A stretch of DNA of 6,176 bases from Emcibacter sp. (GCA_016765435.1 JAESPY010000001.1:1-6176); one strand, 5' to 3'; shown: positions 1-4,867, counted from the stretch's first letter. Notes: generated by a model from the letters alone, not told the origin. Numbers and translations: made by a program.

Positions 1-425
1 TCCCACGCCAGATTATCGACTGTACGCTGATCTCGCACCTGATGATATTTCCAAGGGACAACACCCTCACCTAGGAGATCTTCTAAAATGATCGCATCGA
101 AAGTCGGTCCTTGGAACCAATACTCATCGCAGTTAGAAAAGCTCAGTTCACCCTTTAATTCAAGTAAGCAATCGTCTCCTGGTCGATCATACCCATCACA
201 TATTATCTGACTAAATACTTTATACTTATCCTCTCCTAACCACCAATCGATTGTACTTGCTGATATGGTACGGCCGCCATCTACTTGAGGTCCGACGCGC
301 AGCGGGATATTGAAACTGTTTAGCTCTTTATAATAACCATGAAGGTCATACTCAAAAGTAACTGCAGCTACTTGAATCACTACTGCAGTACGAGCAGTAT
401 CAAGTGTCTCGATATCGATCATCAT
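1..425 (-). CDS. DEDD-family 3'-5' exonuclease, RNase T / Rv2179c-like (partial, C-terminus outside window)
   Basis: The frame opens at ATG 425-423 (a second ATG follows at once, 422-420) and stays open for 141 codons to the window edge. The N-terminus carries exonuclease motif I, D4 and E6 in MIDIETLDTARTAV, followed by a hydrophobic strand. A T-I-x-x-x-T-I-D-W-W-L segment lies at about residues 53-63. F109-D110 looks like motif II, and a basic R131-D-Q-R-T135 segment follows. This order of elements is what I know from the Rv2179c-like exoribonuclease / RNase T branch of the DnaQ-like superfamily, which is common in phages. Such enzymes use two metal ions to trim 3' ends of RNA or DNA. Motif III (H/Y-x-x-x-D) would lie beyond the edge, so activity cannot be judged. 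The gene starts 13 bases after its upstream neighbour with no clear Shine-Dalgarno sequence. The family call is made by motif reading, not by a search. Confidence 0.85.
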   Translation of the reverse strand, partial: MMIDIETLDTARTAVVIQVAAVTFEYDLHGYYKELNSFNIPLRVGPQVDGGRTISASTIDWWLGEDKYKVFSQIICDGYDRPGDDCLLELKGELSFSNCDEYWFQGPTFDAIILEDLLGEGVVPWKYHQVRDQRTVDNLAW

Positions 426-438
426 CGCGACTTTTACT

Positions 439-672
439 TTACTGGATGGTTGTGCCATGTGGTGCACCTCCCTCATCTATATCGGTTTTGACTGCTGCGA
501 ACGCTTCTTCGAGAGTCGGGAAAATATTCAGGTCTACTGTGAGTGCGACGTGACCGTGCTCTTCGTCGCCTTTTATAACAGCAGTAACAGTTGAGACTTT
601 GTATTTATCTAAAAGTTCCAAGAGCTCTAGAATCATCTCGTTATACTCAGGGCTAGCTTTATCCATAATCAT
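439..672 (-). CDS. Small acidic protein of unknown function, 77 aa
   Basis: I do not recognise this protein. It has a leucine-rich N-terminal helix (about residues 9-23, with ELLELLDKY), then alternating strand-like stretches (VSTVTAVIKG, GHVALTVDLNIF), a second helix (TLEEAFAAVKTDI) and a glycine-rich tail. It looks like a small, negatively charged alpha/beta protein with no membrane segment. I chose ATG 672-670 because it forms an ATGA overlap with the nuclease stop, the usual junction here. ATG 666-664, two codons later, has a better-spaced purine run (GGAAGAG) and could be the true start. The frame also extends upstream to an ATG at 744, but that would overlap the nuclease by 25 codons and is unlikely. 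It is probably co-translated with the nuclease and the following exonuclease, so a role in nucleic-acid metabolism is possible but only inferred. Confidence 0.75.
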   Translation of the reverse strand: MIMDKASPEYNEMILELLELLDKYKVSTVTAVIKGDEEHGHVALTVDLNIFPTLEEAFAAVKTDIDEGGAPHGTTIQ

Positions 673-1334
673 CTCTTCCCATATGTGCATTGATCTTTTG
701 TGGCCTTGCACCAGTTGCACAGGCCGTTCTTTCTTGGCGGCCAATTGCCGCCATCGTTCGCTATTTGAATCAGCTCGGCACGGTCTTCAAACTCAGACCA
801 GATCTTTTGGAACTGATCGCGGTGGTAGATCGCATCTTTTACGACCATATGCTCAACAAAGATAAACGCCGTCTGCACGGTCTGCACTTCTGGGTACATC
901 ATAAATACGACAGCAGCATAAAGACGTAACTGATCTGGCTTCTCACGCGCCTTACCTGTTTTCCAGTCGTAGATAATCGCCTTCGTACCATCCACAGCCA
1001 ATACATCTAACGCGCAGCGAAACATCGTGACCTTAGTATCAAACCAGCTGCTCAGCTTTTTATCTTTATCCCACGCAATTTCACGCTCAGTCTGCACCTC
1101 TGGGAATGATGCCTGGATCTTAGCGATAATCGGTGCGACGTGCTTGAGGTCTTCTGGTAATTCAGCCTGACCCAGCAGCGCTTTTTCCAACGCGTCGTGA
1201 ACCTTCTTGCCACGCTCAGTCGCTTCGTTTGTTTCGAACTTAAAGTTGTCTGGCTTTTTAATATTCTGCAATTCAAACTTTCGAGGGCATTGCTCAAAGG
1301 TTTCGATGCGGCTCCAACTCCATGCTATAGGCAT
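669..1334 (-). CDS. PD-(D/E)XK nuclease, RecB/Cas4-type with probable Fe-S cluster
   Basis: This 221-aa protein has the ordered motifs of the RecB-like/Cas4-like nuclease family. An N-terminal S-x-S-R-I-x-T-F-x-x-C-P-x-K-F-x-L block covers residues 6-22. H46 lies in GKKVHDALE, motif I is D110 (CALDVLAV), motif II is D123-W-K125 (IIYDWKTGK), and Q135-L-R-L-Y139 is the Q-x-x-x-Y motif. Four cysteines, C16, C206, C209 and C216, match the one-plus-three layout that holds a 4Fe-4S cluster in AddB and Cas4 nucleases. Metal-dependent DNA exonuclease activity is therefore expected; polarity and strand preference cannot be read from sequence. The length suits a stand-alone phage exonuclease. The frame continues upstream to 1397, but ATG 1334-1332 has AGGAG seven bases away and begins the conserved block. 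Its start overlaps a 35-codon membrane peptide by 10 bases. Likely jobs are processing replication or recombination intermediates, or degrading host DNA. Confidence 0.92.
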   Translation of the reverse strand: MPIAWSWSRIETFEQCPRKFELQNIKKPDNFKFETNEATERGKKVHDALEKALLGQAELPEDLKHVAPIIAKIQASFPEVQTEREIAWDKDKKLSSWFDTKVTMFRCALDVLAVDGTKAIIYDWKTGKAREKPDQLRLYAAVVFMMYPEVQTVQTAFIFVEHMVVKDAIYHRDQFQKIWSEFEDRAELIQIANDGGNWPPRKNGLCNWCKATKDQCTYGKR

Positions 1335-1432
1335 ATCACTGCTCCTAAGATTACTAATATGACGACTGCAAATGAGGTTGTTACGATCACGTCGCACTCG
1401 TCGGCTGCTCGTCTGTGGTTGTAGTTATTCAT
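1325..1432 (-). CDS. 35-aa single-span membrane peptide
   Basis: This frame runs from ATG 1432-1430 to TAG 1327-1325. The first 14 residues are polar (MNNYNHRRAADECD). Residues about 15-35 are almost entirely hydrophobic (VIVTTSFAVVILVILGAVIC plus a final L), ending at the stop, so the product would be tail-anchored with a short soluble N-terminus. It starts one base after the stop of the preceding 58-codon gene, with an AGGG purine run about ten bases before the start, and overlaps the nuclease start by ten bases, continuing the tiling seen elsewhere. The continuous hydrophobic run in a tiling frame supports a real gene; the small size limits certainty. No family is recognised. A membrane peptide this small could be a holin-like or pinholin-like factor, or a host-directed peptide, but nothing in the sequence settles this. 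Confidence 0.6.
   Translation of the reverse strand: MNNYNHRRAADECDVIVTTSFAVVILVILGAVICL
1342..1346 (-). promoter_or_regulatory. Ribosome binding site of the PD-(D/E)XK nuclease
   Basis: AGGAG on the minus strand, seven bases before ATG 1334-1332. It decides the start: the longer frame to 1397 would place this site inside the protein. It lies within the coding sequence of the upstream 35-codon gene. Confidence 0.8.
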
Positions 1433-1433
1433 C

Positions 1434-1610
1434 TCAATTCACCCTTAGAATACCGTCTAGTATCTCCCGCACCGCTAGCCGTATATCCACTATCGTTGGT
1501 TTAGCGCATATGTATGAACTCATTATCATTTGGTACTTATCACTTCTGCAGGTTATACGCCAGAAGTTATCAAATTTCTTACATGACCAGTGATCTTTTC
1601 TTAGGCTCAT
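1434..1610 (-). CDS. Small protein of unknown function, 58 aa
   Basis: The frame runs from ATG 1610-1608, in an ATGA overlap with the polymerase stop, to TGA 1436-1434, one base before the next ATG. The product begins MSLRKDHWSCKKFDNFWRIT and ends with a helix-like VDIRLAVREILDGILRVN. The N-terminal part is basic and aromatic with three cysteines (10, 21 and 35). No membrane segment and no family is recognised. Evidence for it is mainly positional: it fits exactly between the polymerase and the 35-codon gene with the same junction types as the rest of the operon. A GGTGGAG purine run lies just before the start but is spaced too closely to be ideal, so translation probably depends on coupling to the polymerase. 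The alternative is that this stretch is an untranslated spacer. Confidence 0.55.
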   Translation of the reverse strand: MSLRKDHWSCKKFDNFWRITCRSDKYQMIMSSYICAKPTIVDIRLAVREILDGILRVN

Positions 1611-3496
1611 AACTCCACCATCTCTCCCCAGTTAGGACCGACTTGGCAGTCCCACGGTAATTCAATTGGGAGATCCACGCCCCACACTTCCTTATATGGT
1701 AGGTTGTCGAGCGTGTCTCTCATTTCTAAAAGTTTGGAGTTTGGCATGTCGATATCCACATAACCAAACAGTGCATCATGTAGATCGAACGCGTACTCAA
1801 ACTCTGGATACTTTCGTGTCAAGACGGCAACCGCTAACTCTTTCATGTCAGCACCTGTCCCTTGAATCGGAAAGTTAATCGCACTACTCTCGGTCCCCCA
1901 TCGGTAATCTTCAGACCAATGAGTTAGGTAAAATCTTCTACCACCTAATGTCTCAGCATATCCTAACTCTTTCGCACTTCTGATCGCTGACTTCTGGTAT
2001 GCCTTCACACCAGGATACAGTCTGTGCCACCCGTCCTGCCAATCTTTCACAGTCATAAAGTCTACGTTCATGCCATACTGCACACGCGCCTGAATCCGCT
2101 GCGTTCTTACGCCAACCCTGTACTGGTTAGATAAGTTGTTGAACTTCCCCTGATAGCGGTAACCATGCCCACCGACAATCGCCACGTTCCCTGCCTTCTT
2201 CAGTTCAATAAATTTGTCATAACTCATCTTGGCCAAGTCAGCGCCGGTGAATGAGTGGATGTCACTACTACGACCGTCTTTAAAGATCCCAAGCATCGTT
2301 GGGTCCTGAGAAAAGATCGCCATGATTCTATTCTCTTGACCCGCAGCATCAAATTCTACGAGCTTCTTACCTGGTGGCGGCATGACTAACTTACGCAACG
2401 CCTTCGGCCTGGGCCATTGGTGCAGCGCACAACCTGTCTTGAACTTTTGTTTGATCTTGCCACTGTACGTCATCCGTCCTGTATAAGTCGAGAAGATCTT
2501 TGGTTGTGGGTGCAGGTAATTACTGCCTAAGTACGCTGCAGCTTCTTGAGGTGTGTTAATAAATTTTGTGTACTGAGTATTTAATTCAGACCAACGCAGC
2601 AGCTCAATAAACCGATCATCATTATCAGCCAGATATGTCAGTGCTGCCTTATCCGTTGACGGCGCTCCTGCCGGTGTAAAGCGTTTGCACTTAAAGCCCC
2701 AGTCTTCATATACCAGTTTGGCTTTCTTCTTTGGTGATCTCAGAATCTTACTAGGTGACCAAATATCTCCACCGCCCAGCAGCTCCTTACTCGTGCCTGT
2801 AGGATTCAGTAGGTCTAACTCAGTTTCAATCGCTGCCATCTCTTCTGTGATACCCGCACTCATGTTCTTGCACTGTGCGACGTTTACCAAAACACCTTTG
2901 ACGTACGACACGGCATTGGGCCATAAGCATGCACCCTCAACCGGGGCGATACGTTTCTGCTTAGGTGTCAGTTTGGCCCAGCATCTGTCAGCGATCATGA
3001 CCGTCGCTAGCGCATCGAGCGCCGCACGCTTGGTCCAGTAATCAGCATCTTGACCTGCGACAATATCAATACCGCGCTTCTTCATCGCGACGAATGATTT
3101 ACACCACGACAAATCCTCAAGCCAGTACGCTGCAGCTGCACCCAGTGACCAGGAGAACGCACCCATCTCAGTACGTTGTGAGTTCTTTATGAGCTTCCAA
3201 AGGTGCATCCCATCGATGTGATTAAACTTAGAAAGGTCATGGCCAGCTGCATAAAGAAAGGACAGATCAAAGATCCCATTCCACCACACTAAGTTGGCTT
3301 TCTTTTCTTTCAGATCGGCCAGAAGATCTTCCATCCCCTCTTTGGTGTAGGCGATCGTTTTGGACTTACCATCGACAGTCGACACCGATACATCCGTGAT
3401 CACAGCCTCACCTGTCAGCACCCGCCACGGCTGAAGGGCGTACTCCGGATGGTCCTCGACTGTTGATTTGGTTTCGATGTCAATGCCTATTTTCAA
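1607..3496 (-). CDS. Family A DNA polymerase with 3'-5' exonuclease domain (phage replicative polymerase, Leu762 type)
   Basis: This 629-aa polymerase replicates phage DNA. The N-terminal proofreading domain (about 1-180) shows exo I D6/E8 (GIDIETKS), exo II N73-D77 (WWNGIFDLSF) and probable exo III D161, where the usual Tyr four residues earlier is Arg157. T339-G-R341 matches the conserved TGR before the palm. Motif A is D383, E388, R390 (EFDAAGQENRIMA). Motif B is R447, K451, L455, Y459, with leucine at the Pol I Phe762 position. N541, Q545-G-T547 and D550 form the Q-helix segment. Motif C is H573-D574-A575 rather than His-Asp-Glu. There is no 5' nuclease domain, as in T7 gp5, and it is shorter than T7 gp5 (704 aa). 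Translation starts at TTG 3496-3494 in a TTGA overlap, with AAGGA nine bases upstream; no ATG fits, because exo I begins at residue 4. No primase or helicase gene is in the window. Confidence 0.96.
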   Translation of the reverse strand: MKIGIDIETKSTVEDHPEYALQPWRVLTGEAVITDVSVSTVDGKSKTIAYTKEGMEDLLADLKEKKANLVWWNGIFDLSFLYAAGHDLSKFNHIDGMHLWKLIKNSQRTEMGAFSWSLGAAAAYWLEDLSWCKSFVAMKKRGIDIVAGQDADYWTKRAALDALATVMIADRCWAKLTPKQKRIAPVEGACLWPNAVSYVKGVLVNVAQCKNMSAGITEEMAAIETELDLLNPTGTSKELLGGGDIWSPSKILRSPKKKAKLVYEDWGFKCKRFTPAGAPSTDKAALTYLADNDDRFIELLRWSELNTQYTKFINTPQEAAAYLGSNYLHPQPKIFSTYTGRMTYSGKIKQKFKTGCALHQWPRPKALRKLVMPPPGKKLVEFDAAGQENRIMAIFSQDPTMLGIFKDGRSSDIHSFTGADLAKMSYDKFIELKKAGNVAIVGGHGYRYQGKFNNLSNQYRVGVRTQRIQARVQYGMNVDFMTVKDWQDGWHRLYPGVKAYQKSAIRSAKELGYAETLGGRRFYLTHWSEDYRWGTESSAINFPIQGTGADMKELAVAVLTRKYPEFEYAFDLHDALFGYVDIDMPNSKLLEMRDTLDNLPYKEVWGVDLPIELPWDCQVGPNWGEMVEL

Positions 3497-3687
3497 TTTA
3501 GGATGTCCTTATTTATTTGTTCTATCAGCCCAGCCAGCTTATTCACTACAGATTCAGCTGAGTCACCTTCTGACATTTTGACCGCTGCACTGCATCGATG
3601 CCCAGCTTCACTCTCGAAGCACATTCTCAATATCTCTGAGCCTGGACCTTCTATTGAGTTACTGATCTGGATGTTTAATAGTTTCAT
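3493..3687 (-). CDS. Small protein of unknown function, 64 aa
   Basis: I do not recognise this protein. It begins MKLLNIQISNSIEGPG, has two cysteines (23 and 32) in a central strand-like part (ILRMCFESEAGHRCSAAVKM), and ends in an amphipathic helix (SVVNKLAGLIEQINKDI). It looks like a small soluble alpha/beta protein. The start at ATG 3687-3685 forms an ATGA overlap with the preceding gene and has AGGA just upstream; the longer frame to 3708 overlaps that gene further and lacks this support. Its stop overlaps the polymerase TTG, so ribosomes finishing it may feed polymerase translation. Being immediately ahead of the polymerase makes a replication-linked role possible, but that is inference from position alone. 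Confidence 0.75.
   Translation of the reverse strand: MKLLNIQISNSIEGPGSEILRMCFESEAGHRCSAAVKMSEGDSAESVVNKLAGLIEQINKDILN
3506..3510 (-). promoter_or_regulatory. Ribosome binding site for the TTG-started polymerase
   Basis: AAGGA on the minus strand, nine bases before TTG 3496-3494. It supports the rare TTG start and lies inside the last codons of the upstream 64-codon gene. Confidence 0.7.
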
Positions 3688-4001
3688 AATTCCTGCACCT
3701 TTGAACAATAAAATTTAATCATGCGATCATCTGGCGCACGGGCTTCGAAGTACGCACCCTTCTGACATATCTGAAGAACGTGTGCCTTGATCCCTTCGAT
3801 GGCGAACTTCAGCTGCTGATTCTGTGTTGTCAACGCCGTGATATAATCATTTGCACGCTGCAGTGTTTGAGTGTACTCAATGATCGTCGCACGCGGTAAC
3901 TCGCACTGCGTTTCGGATGCATCGGCTTCAAATATCACAGCCCAAGATGCGACGAAGAATATTACTACCCAGATGGCCACTGCTAATGGATGTATTTTCA
4001 T
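3684..4001 (-). CDS. Exported or membrane-anchored protein with coiled-coil-like region, 105 aa (spanin candidate)
   Basis: The N-terminus is a short basic leader (MKIHP), a hydrophobic stretch at about residues 6-24 (LAVAIWVVIFFVASWAVIF), then E-A-D-A28, an A-x-A signal-peptidase-like site. It is therefore either secreted or held by a signal anchor. Residues about 38-75 look helical with coiled-coil-like spacing (ATIIEYTQTLQRANDYITAL, then QNQQLKFAIEG). Three cysteines (33, 79, 99) lie in the presumed exported part. An N-terminal anchor followed by a periplasmic helix, two genes after the endolysin, fits an inner-membrane (Rz-like) spanin. I found no nested lipoprotein frame with a useful lipobox, so the identification is tentative; an unrelated envelope protein is equally possible. 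The start is well supported by AGGAGGT seven bases upstream, the best ribosome binding site I noticed in the window. Confidence 0.85.
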   Translation of the reverse strand: MKIHPLAVAIWVVIFFVASWAVIFEADASETQCELPRATIIEYTQTLQRANDYITALTTQNQQLKFAIEGIKAHVLQICQKGAYFEARAPDDRMIKFYCSKVQEL

Positions 4002-4004
4002 ATC

Positions 4005-4409
4005 TCATACCTCCTGTTGTGCTGGTGCAAATTCTGTTAGCTTTTCGCATACTAGATCATCTAGTTTTTTCCACTCATCATCGTCGATTGTTGCTTGACG
4101 TGTTTGATCGGCAGCCAACGACTGCAACTTAGTATGTGAGAAGTCACCCATTTGTGTTGCACGCATCAGCAATAAAAGCTTTCTGATGTCACGATTGCAT
4201 ATATCACTAAAGAGGATGTAAATATCTGTCCCGTAAATCTCCCACGTATCCAACAACATTATGGCACCGAGACCGCCAAACGCTGCTTGAGGGTCAATAG
4301 CATCATGCTTCTCTAGTATCTCCATCATCGCTGTAAGCGCACCTGGATTTCCGTCGGACATCTTCACAAGTACATCCATTGTGGTGTCAGTCATCTCTAT
4401 TCGGCTCAT
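4005..4409 (-). CDS. Conserved-type phage protein of unknown function, 134 aa
   Basis: This helical protein has a glycine-rich N-terminal part (SDGNPGALTAMMEILEKHD), a core with FGGLGAIMLLDTWEIYGTDI, then LFSDICNRDIRKLLLLMRAT with QMGDFSHTKL, and a charged C-terminal tail. The pattern N-P-G-A-L, G-G-L, L-D-x-x-x-I-Y-G, D-I-C, L-R-A-T-Q-x-G is one I associate from memory with a conserved hypothetical protein of tailed phages; no function is known to me. There is no signal peptide; hydrophobic residues around 45-54 are too few for a clear membrane span. The start is ATG 4409-4407, in an ATGA overlap with the endolysin stop, with GAAGGG about eight bases upstream; Met6 or Met11 are weaker alternatives. 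The stop lies three bases before the next gene. Confidence 0.85.
   Translation of the reverse strand: MSRIEMTDTTMDVLVKMSDGNPGALTAMMEILEKHDAIDPQAAFGGLGAIMLLDTWEIYGTDIYILFSDICNRDIRKLLLLMRATQMGDFSHTKLQSLAADQTRQATIDDDEWKKLDDLVCEKLTEFAPAQQEV
4009..4015 (-). promoter_or_regulatory. Strong ribosome binding site of the 105-aa exported protein
   Basis: AGGAGGT on the minus strand, seven bases before ATG 4001-3999. It overlaps the last codons of the upstream 134-codon gene. Its near-perfect match to the anti-Shine-Dalgarno sequence suggests this gene is translated more strongly, or more independently, than its coupled neighbours. Confidence 0.75.
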
Positions 4410-4867
4410 ATCTCGTACCCTTCTCTAAGAATGTGGACATTGCGTCGCGCTCTTGACGGAACATCATCTGCGTAATCGCTATCGAGAATATTCTCTCCTG
4501 CGGTCGTATAATTTTTGACACACAACGAAACCAAAAGTTCCGTGAATTTCATCAGACCACTCACACCCATATTGATGGACATATCGATGAGTACGATCTT
4601 GGCTTTGTCGGGTAGGGTTTTGTAGCAGGCGTATCGTATGTTGAGCCTGTCGTTGGCGTGGCGCGCGTCGCGCTCTAACTGTTCGAAGGCCTCTTCTTTT
4701 GACCACAGCAGGCAGCTGTAATCAGGACAAGGTGGGTTCGGCGTCCGTGCCTCAAGGTTGTATCCAAATCCTATATGCCACACTCCTCGAACCTGGTAGG
4801 CCTCAGACTCAAAGCCTTCATTCACCATGAGCAGTTGCATCACGGCGTAGAAAAGATAGGTGCTCAT
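4406..4867 (-). CDS. GH24 (T4-type) lysozyme / endolysin with atypical active site
   Basis: This 153-aa enzyme is expected to cut the MurNAc-GlcNAc glycan bond of peptidoglycan at lysis. It aligns by eye with T4 lysozyme (164 aa). E17 in VNEGF is the catalytic acid (T4 Glu11). GVWHIGFGYNLE (28-39) corresponds to GYYTIGIGH. LPDKAKIVLIDMSINMGVSG (85-104) matches the T4 core helix with ALINMVFQMG, and P137-S-R-A-R-R142 matches PNRAKR. However, T4 Thr26 is His31 here, the loop before it is one residue shorter, and Asp20 has no acidic counterpart (Q25-V26-R27). T4 His31 is Tyr36. Residues 4-15 are somewhat hydrophobic but form the first helix of the fold and look too short for a signal-arrest-release anchor, so a holin is probably needed. 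It starts in an ATGA overlap with almost no Shine-Dalgarno sequence, suggesting reliance on translational coupling. Confidence 0.93.
   Translation of the reverse strand: MSTYLFYAVMQLLMVNEGFESEAYQVRGVWHIGFGYNLEARTPNPPCPDYSCLLWSKEEAFEQLERDARHANDRLNIRYACYKTLPDKAKIVLIDMSINMGVSGLMKFTELLVSLCVKNYTTAGENILDSDYADDVPSRARRNVHILREGYEI

Noticed and set aside
426..438. Possible promoter or operator in the 13-base gap before the DEDD exonuclease
   Set aside because: It is too short and has no recognisable promoter elements.
673..744. N-terminal extension of the 77-aa gene to ATG 744
   Set aside because: It would overlap the nuclease coding end by about 25 codons; ATG 672 gives the usual ATGA junction.
669..1334. 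Cas4 of a CRISPR-Cas system
   Set aside because: No repeat array, cas1, cas2 or other cas gene is present. The context is a phage replication operon, so only the fold is Cas4-like.
1335..1397. N-terminal extension of the nuclease to 1397
   Set aside because: The extra 21 residues are Arg/Ser-rich and outside the conserved block. AGGAG sits at the correct distance from ATG 1334.
2685..3041. 118-codon plus-strand open frame, and the other plus-strand frames
   Set aside because: They all lie opposite well-supported minus-strand genes, have low-complexity Ser/Thr/Leu-rich translations typical of antisense frames, and show no motifs or organised start signals.
2527..3140. Repeated GTACGCTGCAGC at about 2530 and 3126
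   Set aside because: Both encode Ala-Ala-Ala-Tyr in the polymerase. This is a coincidence of codon use in two Ala-rich stretches, not a DNA repeat element.
3931..4008. 26-codon frame starting at ATG 4008 with an Ile-Leu-Gly-Cys near its end, considered as a nested Rz1-like lipoprotein
   Set aside because: The cysteine is three residues from the end, there is no hydrophobic signal region, and the ribosome binding site abuts the ATG, so it cannot be a lipoprotein.
4479..4706. 75-codon minus-strand frame nested in the endolysin
   Set aside because: It is a highly Arg-rich translation in another frame of a well-recognised GH24 enzyme, with no family resemblance.
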